Of a stretch of DNA of 64,000 bases, positions 40,781 to 49,968 are shown piece after piece. The stretch covers positions 62,001 through 126,000 of the forward strand of contig NZ_JAHVJZ010000005.1 of the NCBI RefSeq assembly GCF_019801015.1, in the 5' to 3' direction. This DNA is from Marinobacter nauticus. GTDB lineage: Bacteria > Pseudomonadota > Gammaproteobacteria > Enterobacterales > Shewanellaceae. The notes beneath the pieces were generated by a model. That model was given only the letters and a program-made list of their open reading frames with translations, ran no database searches and was not told the DNA's origin. Positions within the stretch are counted from its first letter, which is position 1. Each line of letters begins with the position of its first letter. The translations under genes and the position numbers were made by a program.

Positions 40781-41206
40781 TTACAGGCTCTGAGTGAAGG
40801 TCCGGGTGATAACGTCGCGCTGCTGCTCCAGAGTCAGGGAGTTGAAACGCACGGCGTAGCCGGAAACGCGGATGGTCAGCTGGGCATTTTCGGACAGCAC
40901 GTTGTAGTCGTCGTTGGACGCTTCACCGGCTTCAATGCGCTCACGAGCCTGCATCACTTTTTCCAGGGTTTCGCGCTTCAGCACGTTCACGTTCAGGTGC
41001 TGGCCACCTTCACGGACCGGCGGAGCCTGTACGGTCAATTCACGAGACTCGTACTCGCCCAGTTCAGCCAGAGCGACCACCTGATCCGCCTCGTAGTGAG
41101 ACGCGGCAGCCAGACAGCGAGCTTGTTGCTCAGCGTCGTCGATCAGCCAGATGCTGTTCAGCAGATTGGGGTTCGCAGATTGGGTGATTTGAATGCCTTT
41201 AACCAT
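40781..41206 (-). CDS. grcA: Autonomous glycyl radical cofactor GrcA
   Basis: A 141-residue YfiD-type protein that replaces the damaged C-terminus of pyruvate formate-lyase. The glycyl radical G116 is in [12 protein letters not shown]. The start [18 protein letters not shown] and the block [16 protein letters not shown] match E. coli GrcA, but between LEKVM and LTIRVSG about 13 extra residues ([13 protein letters not shown] region) are inserted relative to E. coli. A perfect CRP palindrome is 27 bases upstream of its start. The upstream reading frame is non-coding. Confidence 0.93.
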   Translation of the reverse strand: MVKGIQITQSANPNLLNSIWLIDDAEQQARCLAAASHYEADQVVALAELGEYESRELTVQAPPVREGGQHLNVNVLKRETLEKVMQARERIEAGEASNDDYNVLSENAQLTIRVSGYAVRFNSLTLEQQRDVITRTFTQSL

Positions 41207-41232
41207 GGGGTACCTCTGGGCAAGCCAAATTG

Positions 41233-41248
41233 TGTGATAACTGTCACA
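41233..41248. promoter_or_regulatory. Perfect CRP-type palindrome upstream of grcA
   Basis: TGTGATAACTGTCACA matches TGTGA-N6-TCACA fully. It ends 27 bases from the grcA start, close to the likely promoter. In some relatives CRP activates anaerobic genes; a repressing role is also possible at this distance. Confidence 0.7.
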
Positions 41249-41324
41249 CACCCTACCTGAAATGGCGCCATTTCTCTCGCGATCAATTCCCCCGCAAGCA
41301 TGAGCAACCCTAATCCGAGAAGGG

Positions 41325-42275
41325 TTATAATATGCTGCTTGCCGCGTCCACAATTCGTTGAGCTTCGGTCACGATGGCGGACACCAGTTTTTCCGACGCC
41401 GGGGGCTGGGTTCTGCCCTTCAGGGAGACGATCCCGAAAGTGGCCTGAATCTCGTCCAGATCCCCCACCCGCAGTACCCCGAGTTTTCCTTCCACCAGCT
41501 CCTGATGAACGCTGGCCAATGGCGTCAGTGCCACCATATGACTGTCGAACAGCGCCGGCTTAACCGACAGGAACTGGTCAAAGCGAACGATGCGGCGTCC
41601 CGCCACCATCGGCCCCAGAGTCAGGCCTGGGATGTGCTTCTCAAGGAAGGCGTCCGGCAGGTTGCGTGGCAATGCCAGGGGATACTGAAGCAGGTCGGAA
41701 AGGTGAAGGTCACGCCGGGCCAGAAGGGGATGTTGAGGATTGCAGCACATCAATGCTGGCTGAGGGGCCAGCGGCACCACTTCCAGCGCTTCATGACGAT
41801 CGAGCCCGGTGGCCGCCACTTCGTCAATAAAGTAGTTCAGCTCTCCCGCTTCCAGCCACGCCAGTGAGCGTCGCCAGTTGTCCACCCGCAGTTCCAGATT
41901 GAGGGTCGGGTGTTGTCGGGTTAACTCCCCCACAACCGGCCCTATCAGGGTCTGCGCCGGAATGGGGCTGGCACCAAGGGCGATCTCGCTCCAGTCGCCG
42001 CTCTGCATCAACTCCAGCTCCATGCTGAGTTGACGAACGTCGCGCAGGATCCGCTCACCGTGACGCAATACCGACTCGCCATAGGGCGTGAGCGCCACGC
42101 CGCTGCGCTGTCGGTCGAGCAATCGGGCTTCCAACAGCTCTTCCATTCGCTGAATGCTTCTGCTCAGGCTGGGCTGACTGAGGTGCAATGCCTCCGCAGC
42201 CGCACTGAAGCTGCCTTTTCGGCACAACATCAAGAAATGACGCAGGTGCCGGATTTCCATGGTACTGGTCCGCAT
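41325..42275 (-). CDS. LysR-type regulator 1, beside S8 protease 1
   Basis: A 316-residue LysR regulator. The N-terminal helix-turn-helix runs through about residues 6-65 ([21 protein letters not shown]). The substrate-binding domain follows. It aligns along its whole length with the regulator at 48792-49748, sharing stretches such as [13 protein letters not shown], [14 protein letters not shown] and [10 protein letters not shown]-type blocks. It is divergent from the S8 protease gene at 42670, the layout of a LysR regulator and its target. AGGGAAG precedes the start. The inducer is unknown. Confidence 0.93.
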   Translation of the reverse strand: MRTSTMEIRHLRHFLMLCRKGSFSAAAEALHLSQPSLSRSIQRMEELLEARLLDRQRSGVALTPYGESVLRHGERILRDVRQLSMELELMQSGDWSEIALGASPIPAQTLIGPVVGELTRQHPTLNLELRVDNWRRSLAWLEAGELNYFIDEVAATGLDRHEALEVVPLAPQPALMCCNPQHPLLARRDLHLSDLLQYPLALPRNLPDAFLEKHIPGLTLGPMVAGRRIVRFDQFLSVKPALFDSHMVALTPLASVHQELVEGKLGVLRVGDLDEIQATFGIVSLKGRTQPPASEKLVSAIVTEAQRIVDAASSIL

Positions 42276-42669
42276 ACTTCTTCCCTCAGGGTTGCGCCTG
42301 CATCGGCTATCCGTCCATTGATAGCCGCAGGTTCCCTAATTCTTGTTATCCATACCCTCTATACATTTCGGTGGGGCAGTTTTAATTGGTCAAATGCATG
42401 TTAGCAAAGGCCCGACACGCCGTAACCATTTTTTAACGCGGCATATTCGTTGATACAAAGGGAGCCCCCATTCGCTCTGGCCCTCAGCTGAATTATGCAC
42501 GCAACGCATGAATGTTAATGAAATTTTGCATTGGAATGATGTGTGTTTATTAAGCACCATCGATTGCAGAGCAGTTGAAACTGCCAGCTCTGCAGTCCAA
42601 TGCCCGTAGGCAGGGAGAGCATCTACGACATGACCAGGGAACGCCCAATTCGGGCTAGAGGGTTTAACC
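42276..42669. other. 394-base intergenic region between LysR 1 and S8 protease 1
   Basis: It should hold both promoters and LysR operator sites (T-N11-A motifs are too common here to place one). AGAGGG serves as ribosome binding site for the protease gene. A short hairpin TGCC-CGTA-GGCA is at 42600-42611. No coding region is seen. Confidence 0.5.
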
Positions 42670-45600
42670 ATGCAACTGAAAAAAGCGACTCTGATGACGC
42701 TGGCGGCAATGTATGCCGGCAGCGTCGGCAGCATTGCTGCCGCGCCATCAGGCCATCAGACCATCTACAGCGGCAGTGACCTCCGTTCAGTCAACCTCGC
42801 AGAGGCAATGATTGAGCCGCAGGAGAGCGCCCGCCGTCACAATGTCACCGGGCAGGAAATGCGCCCCGGCTCCAACGGCCTTAACGTTCATCGTGCCATC
42901 TCTCCCATCGGCGCCAAGGTGCCGTTCGACTGGGAGCAGGATCTGGCCAAAGGTGAGCACACCTACATCATCCAGCTGACCGACGCGCCGGTTGCCCTCT
43001 ACCAGGGTGAGCGTCAGGGCTTTGAAGCCACCTCACCGCGCGCCGCCAAGCCGGGCATGCGCAGCACTCAACGCTATGGCACGCTCAACGTGAAGAGCAG
43101 TGCGGTGAAGAGCTACCGCAGTTTCCTGACCGAGCAGCAGGACCTCACCGCCAACCGCATCCAGTCTGTCGCCCCTGGCGTACAGATTGAGCGTCGTTTC
43201 AGTATCGCGCTGAACGGCATGACCATGCGTCTGACCCAGGCACAGGCCGCAGAAGTGGCCAATATGCCAGGCGTAAAGGCGGTAACCCGTGCCAAAGAAT
43301 ACCAACTGTTTACGGACGTGGGCCCCGAGCACATCGGTGCCGACAAGCTGTGGCAGGGCCAGGGCGTTCCGAACAACCTGGACATCAAAGGTGAAGGGAT
43401 CATCGCTGGCATCATCGACACCGGCATCAACAGCGACCACCCCTCTTTTGCCGCCGTTTCCGGTGACGGTTACGAGCACACCAACCCCTTCGGCGAAGGC
43501 AATTACGTCGGCGACTGTGCGATGGACGAATACGCGCACATGTGTAACGACAAGCTGATCGGTGTTCGCTCCTACGACATCATCACCGACACCTACGACG
43601 ACCCGATCTTCCAGCCTGATCTGGGTCCCTGGGACTGGGCCGAGAACAAACGTCCGCCCAACGGCGAAGACTATAACGGCCATGGCTCCCACACCGCCGG
43701 CACCGTCGCCGGGAACCTGCTGTTCGATGTGCCCTTTAAGCTGGGCGGCACCGAAGAGGTTCACGACGGTTTTGATACCCCGCTGGTGTTCCCGCAGGTC
43801 TCCGGTGTGGCCCCCCGCGCCAACATCATCGCCTATCAGGTGTGTTACCCCGGTGGTGGCTCCTTTGGCGAAAGCTATGGCGGCTGTCCCGGTGACGCGC
43901 TGGTGGCAGCGATTGAAGACGCCATCGTCGACGGCGTTGACGTGATCAACTTCTCCATCGGTGGTCTGGAAAGCCTGCCCTGGTACGACGCCATCGAAAT
44001 GGCCTTCCTCGCCGCCCGCGAAGCCGGTATCTCTGTTGCCGCCTCTGCCGGTAACTGGGGCTCTTACGGGCCTTCCCTGATCGACCACGTTTCTCCCTGG
44101 CTGACCTCCGTTGCCGCCAGCACCCACGGCCGTGAAATCACCGCCGAAATGGGTGGCCTGAGCAACTTCGTCGGTGAAAATGCGCCGGCCGAGATCATGG
44201 GCCAAGCGATCACCGGTGAGTTTACCGGCACCCTGGTTAACGCCTCGGACTACGGCGACGAGCTGTGTCTGGAGCCCTTCCCGGAAGGCACCTTTGAAGC
44301 CGACCACATTGTTCTGTGTAAGCGTGGCGACATCGCCCGTGTGGCCAAAGGCACCAACGTTGCCGCCGGCGGCGCAGGCGCGGTCATTCTTTACAACGCG
44401 ATCTCCTGGGATGATGGCCAGGGCGGCAATACGCTGAACCTGAACCCCTTCCCGATCCCCGGCCTGCACGTGGACTACTTTGCCGGTCAGGATCTGGTGA
44501 ATTGGGTGGCCAGCACCGATGTGGCTCAGGCCACCATCACCGAATCCGAGCTGATCACCAAAGAGCGTGAAGCGGACGTTCTGGCAGGCTTCTCTTCCCG
44601 CGGTCCGAGCACCAGCAACCCCAACGTGATGGTACCGAATGTGTCCGCACCGGGTGTGGACGTGTTCGCGGCCTACGCCGATGAGATGCCGTTCAGCAAG
44701 TACCCGTCGCCGACCGACTACGCCGCCATCAGTGGTACCTCCATGTCCGGCCCGCACGTTGCCGGTGCCATGGCACTGCTGACCCAGGCGCATCCGAACT
44801 GGACGCCTGCCATGATCCAGTCTGCGCTGATGACCACCGCGCAGATGGGCAAGTCCTACGACTACAGCTACCCGCCGAAACTGGTGGAAGCCAGCTTCCA
44901 TGAGATGGGCAGTGGCGTGATCAACGTCGCCCGCGCGGTTAAGGCTGGCCTGGTGATGGACGAAACCGGTGACAACTACCGTGCCGCCAACCCGGAACAG
45001 GGCGGTGACGTCACTGCGCTGAACGTGCCCTATCTGGTGCACAACGACTGTCAGGGCACCTGTACCTGGATGCGGACTTTCACCGCCACCACTGATGGCA
45101 CCTGGACCGTCTCCGCCGAAGAACTGGCAGCCGATGGCGCGCCGTTCCTGGAGCTGGAAGCCTACCCGGCAGAGTTCAGCCTGATGGCCGGCGAAACCCA
45201 GAGCATCATGGTGACCGCCACCATTCTGGATGTGGAAACCGTGAACGCCACCTCCGCCAGCAACCAGGTGTTCGGTAAAGTCCACCTGACCCCGGCCAAC
45301 GACAGCCTGCCGCACCAGTACCTGCCGGTAATGGCGCGCTTCGGCAACGACAGCCTGCCCGAGATCGTTCATGGCACCGTGCACCGCGACAGCGGCACCA
45401 TGCTGACGCCGGAACTGATGACCCGTGAAATCGCCGAACTGGGCGTTAAGGTCAGCGGTCTGGTGGCTGGTGAGATGATGCACTTCCAGCTGCCGAAGGC
45501 GCAGGGCTACGAATTCGCTAACGGCGAGTCCCTGGCCAGCAATGACGGCTTTGCCATCCACTTCTTTGATGTGCATGAAGGCACGCGTCGACTGGTGTGG

Positions 45601-48042
45601 GAAATTGCGGATGAAGATCGCTTGGTGAAATCCCAGATCGACATCGGTATGGACCTCAACGATAACGGCCTGGTGGATTGGTACGACGAAGCGATCTGCT
45701 ACTCCTTCACCGATCTCAACGACTACTGTGCCATTAACGACCCGACCCCGGGCCGCTACTGGGTGATGGTGTCCAACCATAAGGACGCCTACGACGATAG
45801 CGCTGATATCGCCGATAACATCACCACCAGCCTCGCCATCATCACCGATGAAGATGCGCAGAACCTGGCGGTTTCCGGCCCGGCCAGCACCGATGGCCTG
45901 TCTCCCTACCAGCTGCAGATGGACTGGACCCTCGACAACGTCGAGATGGGCCAGAAGTTCTACGGCCTGGTGGAAGTGGGCAACAGCCCGGCCAACGCGG
46001 GCAACATCGGTAAGATGGGCATCAACCTGACCTACGGTGGTGACGACGTGAAAGTCAAAGCCAGCCAGCCGCAGGCCGGTGAAGGCGACATCGTCACCTT
46101 CGACGTGGAAGTGATGCCGAACCTGATGGGCCTGGAGCGCGACGTTACTCTGGACATCGAACTCTCCTCCGGTCTGCAGCTGCTGGACGGCACCCTGTCT
46201 GCCATCAGCAACAATCAGAACCTGGCCGACCAACTGGTGATCGAAGGCAACAAGATCAGTCTGGCCGCCAGCCAGATGGCCAGTAACGCCATCGACCGTG
46301 AGTACCTGTTCACCACCAGTGTTGACGACGCCACCTGTCGCATTCCGATCGGCTCCAACCCGTACTACCTGGATCTGTGGGACGAAGCCTACATCGAGCC
46401 CGACCCGGCCATTCAGGGCCCGGCCAACATGACCGTGATGGCCTCCCTGTCCATGTTTGGACTGGATGAGATCCCGCTGTACGGCAACTCTGAGCACATG
46501 GAGCGTGACATCATCCAGTTCTCTCCGGGTGGCTTTATCCAGGTGGATTCCATGCCGCTGTTCTGGGGCGCGCACTACCCGATGGATGCGGACTTCTTCC
46601 CGGATACCGTAATCGGCCCGCTGTGGCGTGGTGACGGTAACTCCGTGTATGAGTTCAATATGGACAGCGAGTCTTACGACGGTGTCTCCATTGCCACGAC
46701 CACGGATGGTCGCTACCTGGTGGTGGAGTGGGACAACATGCGTCAGGGCTTTGCCTGGGGCATCAACTTTGACCCGGATCCGGAAGCGCGTTACAGCTTC
46801 GAGCTGATCGCCTCCACCAAGCTGGACTTCGCTCCGGGTGAGCACGAGTTCATCTACGCCTACGACAAGATGACGGGCGCCAAGGGGCACCTGGGCTCCA
46901 TTGGTCTGCACGGCTACTACGGCCCGCGCGGTACCTTTGGTCCGGCCTACGGTTACCTCGGTGACAGCTACGCCTTTAACGACGTGGACGAGATGGTGGA
47001 AGAGGGCATGGTGCTGTGTGCCAACTACCAGGGCCCTGAGCAGTCCGCCATCACCCTGAGCTTCGCCGCTCGCATCAGCGCCCAGGCGGTGGGTCAGCAG
47101 CAGTCTGTTGAGGTGACCAGTGCTTATACCGGCAGCGATGCCCTGATGAGCAAGGCAACCGTAGATGTGGCATCCAACCTGAGCATCGGCGCTCTGTCCG
47201 ACATGACCGTGGACGAGAACGGCAGCATCACCTTCGAAGTGATGGTTCAGGACCGGGAAAACACCGCCAATGGCATCGCAGTGTCTGGTGATAACGTGAC
47301 CGCCACCGTTGATGGCAACATGGTGACTCTGACGCCGGACGCGTTCTGGCACGGTGAAACCATGGTCACGGTGACCGCTTACGATATGGCGTTCCCCAAT
47401 GACGCGGCCAGCACCGAATTTATGCTGACCGTTGTGTCCGATGGTGAAGTGGTGGCCGGCCTGGTAAGCGTCAACGCCACCGCGACCGTCAGCGGCAACA
47501 CCATCATGCTGAGTGCAGAACCGGTTATTGAAGGCACTCAAGGCATTGATGGCCTGGTCGAGAGCTGGACTCAGCTGGAAGGTCCGGAAGTCACGCCTGC
47601 GGCCTCCATCATGGATGCCGAGGTGGGTGAATACCGGTTCCAGGTGACTTACACCCTCAATGGCACCAGCCTCAGTGCTGAAGTCTCTGCAAACGTCAGC
47701 GATGCCGTTGCTAAGCTGGTCAGCATCAACGCCTCAGCAAGCGCCAGCGGTGACACCATCACTCTGTCTGCAGAGCCGATGATTGAAGGTACTCTGGGTC
47801 TGGAAACCCTTACCGAGACCTGGACTCAGCTGGAAGGCCCGGAAGTCACTCCGGCTGAAACCATCGCCGCCGCTCCGGAAGGCACCTATCGTTTTGAAGT
47901 GGCCTACACGCTCAACGAGGAAAGCCTGAGCAGTGAGGTGACCGTGACTGTGGCGTCCGCGAAAGCCGACAGCGACAGCGGCTCTCTGGGCTACCTCGCC
48001 CTGATGATGCTGGCACTGCTGGGCTGGCGCCGCCGCGCTTAA
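42670..48042 (+). CDS. Giant S8 family serine protease 1 with GlyGly-CTERM-like tail
   Basis: A 1790-residue secreted subtilisin-like protease. Order: signal peptide (1-24), inhibitor I9-type prodomain (about 95-215, ending EYQLFTDVGPEHIGADK), catalytic domain with D250 (GIIDTGINSDHP), H338 (NGHGSHTAG), oxyanion N462 (ASAGNWG) and S691 (SGTSMSGPH), with a PA domain inserted at about 500-620. After the catalytic part come fibronectin-like and adhesin-like domains, then two tandem 85-residue repeats, and the tail DSGSLGYLALMMLALLGWRRR. The tail resembles GlyGly-CTERM, a rhombosortase-processed surface signal, but with SG where GG is usual. The second protease at 49969 is a paralog. Confidence 0.93.
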   Translation: MQLKKATLMTLAAMYAGSVGSIAAAPSGHQTIYSGSDLRSVNLAEAMIEPQESARRHNVTGQEMRPGSNGLNVHRAISPIGAKVPFDWEQDLAKGEHTYIIQLTDAPVALYQGERQGFEATSPRAAKPGMRSTQRYGTLNVKSSAVKSYRSFLTEQQDLTANRIQSVAPGVQIERRFSIALNGMTMRLTQAQAAEVANMPGVKAVTRAKEYQLFTDVGPEHIGADKLWQGQGVPNNLDIKGEGIIAGIIDTGINSDHPSFAAVSGDGYEHTNPFGEGNYVGDCAMDEYAHMCNDKLIGVRSYDIITDTYDDPIFQPDLGPWDWAENKRPPNGEDYNGHGSHTAGTVAGNLLFDVPFKLGGTEEVHDGFDTPLVFPQVSGVAPRANIIAYQVCYPGGGSFGESYGGCPGDALVAAIEDAIVDGVDVINFSIGGLESLPWYDAIEMAFLAAREAGISVAASAGNWGSYGPSLIDHVSPWLTSVAASTHGREITAEMGGLSNFVGENAPAEIMGQAITGEFTGTLVNASDYGDELCLEPFPEGTFEADHIVLCKRGDIARVAKGTNVAAGGAGAVILYNAISWDDGQGGNTLNLNPFPIPGLHVDYFAGQDLVNWVASTDVAQATITESELITKEREADVLAGFSSRGPSTSNPNVMVPNVSAPGVDVFAAYADEMPFSKYPSPTDYAAISGTSMSGPHVAGAMALLTQAHPNWTPAMIQSALMTTAQMGKSYDYSYPPKLVEASFHEMGSGVINVARAVKAGLVMDETGDNYRAANPEQGGDVTALNVPYLVHNDCQGTCTWMRTFTATTDGTWTVSAEELAADGAPFLELEAYPAEFSLMAGETQSIMVTATILDVETVNATSASNQVFGKVHLTPANDSLPHQYLPVMARFGNDSLPEIVHGTVHRDSGTMLTPELMTREIAELGVKVSGLVAGEMMHFQLPKAQGYEFANGESLASNDGFAIHFFDVHEGTRRLVWEIADEDRLVKSQIDIGMDLNDNGLVDWYDEAICYSFTDLNDYCAINDPTPGRYWVMVSNHKDAYDDSADIADNITTSLAIITDEDAQNLAVSGPASTDGLSPYQLQMDWTLDNVEMGQKFYGLVEVGNSPANAGNIGKMGINLTYGGDDVKVKASQPQAGEGDIVTFDVEVMPNLMGLERDVTLDIELSSGLQLLDGTLSAISNNQNLADQLVIEGNKISLAASQMASNAIDREYLFTTSVDDATCRIPIGSNPYYLDLWDEAYIEPDPAIQGPANMTVMASLSMFGLDEIPLYGNSEHMERDIIQFSPGGFIQVDSMPLFWGAHYPMDADFFPDTVIGPLWRGDGNSVYEFNMDSESYDGVSIATTTDGRYLVVEWDNMRQGFAWGINFDPDPEARYSFELIASTKLDFAPGEHEFIYAYDKMTGAKGHLGSIGLHGYYGPRGTFGPAYGYLGDSYAFNDVDEMVEEGMVLCANYQGPEQSAITLSFAARISAQAVGQQQSVEVTSAYTGSDALMSKATVDVASNLSIGALSDMTVDENGSITFEVMVQDRENTANGIAVSGDNVTATVDGNMVTLTPDAFWHGETMVTVTAYDMAFPNDAASTEFMLTVVSDGEVVAGLVSVNATATVSGNTIMLSAEPVIEGTQGIDGLVESWTQLEGPEVTPAASIMDAEVGEYRFQVTYTLNGTSLSAEVSANVSDAVAKLVSINASASASGDTITLSAEPMIEGTLGLETLTETWTQLEGPEVTPAETIAAAPEGTYRFEVAYTLNEESLSSEVTVTVASAKADSDSGSLGYLALMMLALLGWRRRA
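47461..47970 (+). repeat. Two tandem 85-residue repeats in S8 protease 1
   Basis: The repeat units begin at 47461 (LVSVNATATVSGNT) and 47716 (LVSINASASASGDT), exactly 255 bases apart. Both contain SAEPxIEGTxG and WTQLEGPEVTPA. They form the last domains before the sorting tail. Repeats of this kind may act as stalks or binding modules. Confidence 0.85.
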
Positions 48043-48058
48043 CCCGATTCAGTAACGC

Positions 48059-48086
48059 AAAGCCGCCCGGAAGGGCGGCTTTTTTT
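48059..48086. terminator. Terminator between S8 protease 1 and the SDR gene
   Basis: The stem AAAGCCGCCC/GGGCGGCTTT, followed by seven T on the plus strand, lies in the gap of two convergent genes. Confidence 0.85.
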
Positions 48087-48092
48087 ATGGCG

Positions 48093-48770
48093 TCAAAATC
48101 GACTCAGGGTGACGTCAGAGACGTAGCAACTGGACTTGGCACTGAGCAGGGCAAGAAGGTATTCCGCGGCTTCATCCGGCGACATAAAGCCGCCGCTGTC
48201 CACATGATCGGAACCGGCCCAAAAGGCACTGCGGATCCCCGCCGGGTAGACGTTAATCAGGCGCACCGGCTGGCCCTTCAGCTCCTGCCTGAGGGCTTCA
48301 AGAAACCCCCGCATTCCCCACTTGCTGGCGCAATACACCGCTTCGTGCGATTTTCCCACCTGAGCCGCAGTGGACAGCACATTGGCCAGCACCACTTCAC
48401 GCTCGCCCCAGCGCCGCACCACTTCACGCGCCACCCAGATGGTGCTGCTGAGGTTGCTGTTCAGCATCGTCAGAATCGCGTCATCGCTTTGCCCGGAGAG
48501 CGCTCCAAAGTCACCAACCCCGGCGCAGTGAATCACCCGCTCCGGTGCCCCGCCCCAGGCTTCCGCGTAATCAAACGCCTGATGCACCGCCTCGGCATCG
48601 CTGAGCTCCACCGTGATGGGCAGAACCTTGTCACCCAGCCTCTCCGCCAGCGCAGCCAGCTTGGTGGACGTTCGCCCCATCATCGCTACCCGGTGGCCCT
48701 CTGCCACCAGCTTCTGGGTTAATGCCCGGCCCAATCCGGACCCGGCGCCGGTTACGATATGCATGGTCAT
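48093..48770 (-). CDS. Short-chain dehydrogenase/reductase
   Basis: A 225-residue SDR. The NAD(P)-binding motif is TGAGSGLG, the active-site motif is YCASK (Y-x3-K) with the upstream serine in NVLSTAAQ, and NAG appears as CAG. Substrate is unknown. It lies 21 bases after the LysR regulator gene on the same strand and so may be co-transcribed with it. GGAGAG precedes the start; the internal ATG at codon 3 is an alternative. Confidence 0.9.
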   Translation of the reverse strand: MTMHIVTGAGSGLGRALTQKLVAEGHRVAMMGRTSTKLAALAERLGDKVLPITVELSDAEAVHQAFDYAEAWGGAPERVIHCAGVGDFGALSGQSDDAILTMLNSNLSSTIWVAREVVRRWGEREVVLANVLSTAAQVGKSHEAVYCASKWGMRGFLEALRQELKGQPVRLINVYPAGIRSAFWAGSDHVDSGGFMSPDEAAEYLLALLSAKSSCYVSDVTLSRF

Positions 48771-48791
48771 GCCGCTCTCCTTGTTGCTGTG

Positions 48792-49748
48792 TTAACAAGG
48801 ATAGAGGGCAGGCTCCTCCCGGACGACCAATTTTGCCTGCTGTTCGATCGCGGCCAACAGCTGCTGTGCGGCAGGCGCTGCGGTTCGCCCTTTCAGGGAG
48901 ACGATGCCGTATTGGGCCTGGATCGGCTCCATGTCCGTCACGTTCAACAGCGCCAGCTGCCCGGTCACCAGCTCCCGATGAACGCTGAGCATTGGGGTGA
49001 GTGCCAGCACCTGCCCGCTCTGAATCGCCGGTTTAACGGCCAGGAAATGGTCGAAGCGGATAAAGCGCCGGCCCGCCACCATCGGCCCCTCCACCAGCAT
49101 CGGGAAGTGACGCTGCCAAAACGGCTTGGGCAGGTTGCGGGGCAACGCCAGGGGGTATTGCAGCAGGTCGGCCATGGTCACCTCGGGCCGGGCCATCAGC
49201 GGATGTTTGGGGCTGCAACAGATCACCACCGGCTGCGCCGGCAGAGGGTGCACCTCCAGGCCCTCCCGATGGATCAGGCCGGTCGCATCAATCTCCTCCA
49301 CCAGGTAGTGCAGCTCCCCGGACTCCAGCAGGCGCAACAGCCGACTCCAGCCCTCCACCCGCAACTCAAGGTTTAAGGTCGGAAAGCGCTCGGTCAGCGA
49401 GCTCAGTACCGGCCCGATCAAGGTTTCCGCCGGGATGGGACCGGCACCGATGGTCAACTCCACCCAGTCTTTCTGATGGATGAACTCCAGCTCCTGACTC
49501 ATCTGCCGGACCTCCCGGACAATCCGCTCACCGTGGCGCAGCAGCGCTTCGCCATAGGGTGTCAGCACGACACCACTGCGGCGGCGGTCAAGCAACTTCA
49601 CATCCAGCAGTTCTTCCATTCGCTGGATGCTGCGGGACAGCGTTGGCTGACTGATTCTCAGGACCTCTGCGGCCCCCCTGAAGCTGCCCTTGCGGCAGAG
49701 CATCTGGAAATGACGCAGATGACGGATCTCAATCATGTTGGTGCGCAT
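48792..49748 (-). CDS. LysR-type regulator 2, between SDR and S8 protease 2
   Basis: A 318-residue LysR protein, paralogous to the one at 41325: the first 60 residues share [18 protein letters not shown]-type sequence and near-identical helix-turn-helix, and the ligand domain keeps GPIPAETLIGPV and SLKGRT. GGAGGG precedes the start. It is on the same strand as S8 protease 2, downstream of it, and upstream of the SDR gene. Likely target: one of these neighbours. Confidence 0.92.
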   Translation of the reverse strand: MRTNMIEIRHLRHFQMLCRKGSFRGAAEVLRISQPTLSRSIQRMEELLDVKLLDRRRSGVVLTPYGEALLRHGERIVREVRQMSQELEFIHQKDWVELTIGAGPIPAETLIGPVLSSLTERFPTLNLELRVEGWSRLLRLLESGELHYLVEEIDATGLIHREGLEVHPLPAQPVVICCSPKHPLMARPEVTMADLLQYPLALPRNLPKPFWQRHFPMLVEGPMVAGRRFIRFDHFLAVKPAIQSGQVLALTPMLSVHRELVTGQLALLNVTDMEPIQAQYGIVSLKGRTAAPAAQQLLAAIEQQAKLVVREEPALYPC

Positions 49749-49920
49749 CGTTAACCCTCCGTTCCGTTCACCTGAATTCGGCCCCCCCTCCGTTGGTCAC
49801 CCTAAAACGACGCCCCCAGTCCATGAATGGAAGGGGGCCAAGCGTATTGAAGCGTCCAAAAGGTGTGCCGGAACAGTTAATTCGCTCTTAAGTTGACAAG
49901 CATTCGGGGGTGGAAAAGAG

Positions 49921-49946
49921 TCAGGGCCCTGGCAGCAGGGCCCTGA
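49921..49946 (-). terminator. Terminator after S8 protease 2
   Basis: A perfect 10-bp inverted repeat TCAGGGCCCT/AGGGCCCTGA with a six-base loop is followed on the minus strand by CTCTTTTCC, a short T-run. Confidence 0.65.
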
Positions 49947-49968
49947 GAGTAGTCAAACCACAGCGGGC

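Noticed and set aside
43033-47541. A 1502-codon open frame opposite S8 protease 1
   Set aside because: It is rich in His, Gly, Val and Gln, lacks family motifs, and mirrors the protease codon pattern. The protease on the other strand has a full signal, triad and tail.
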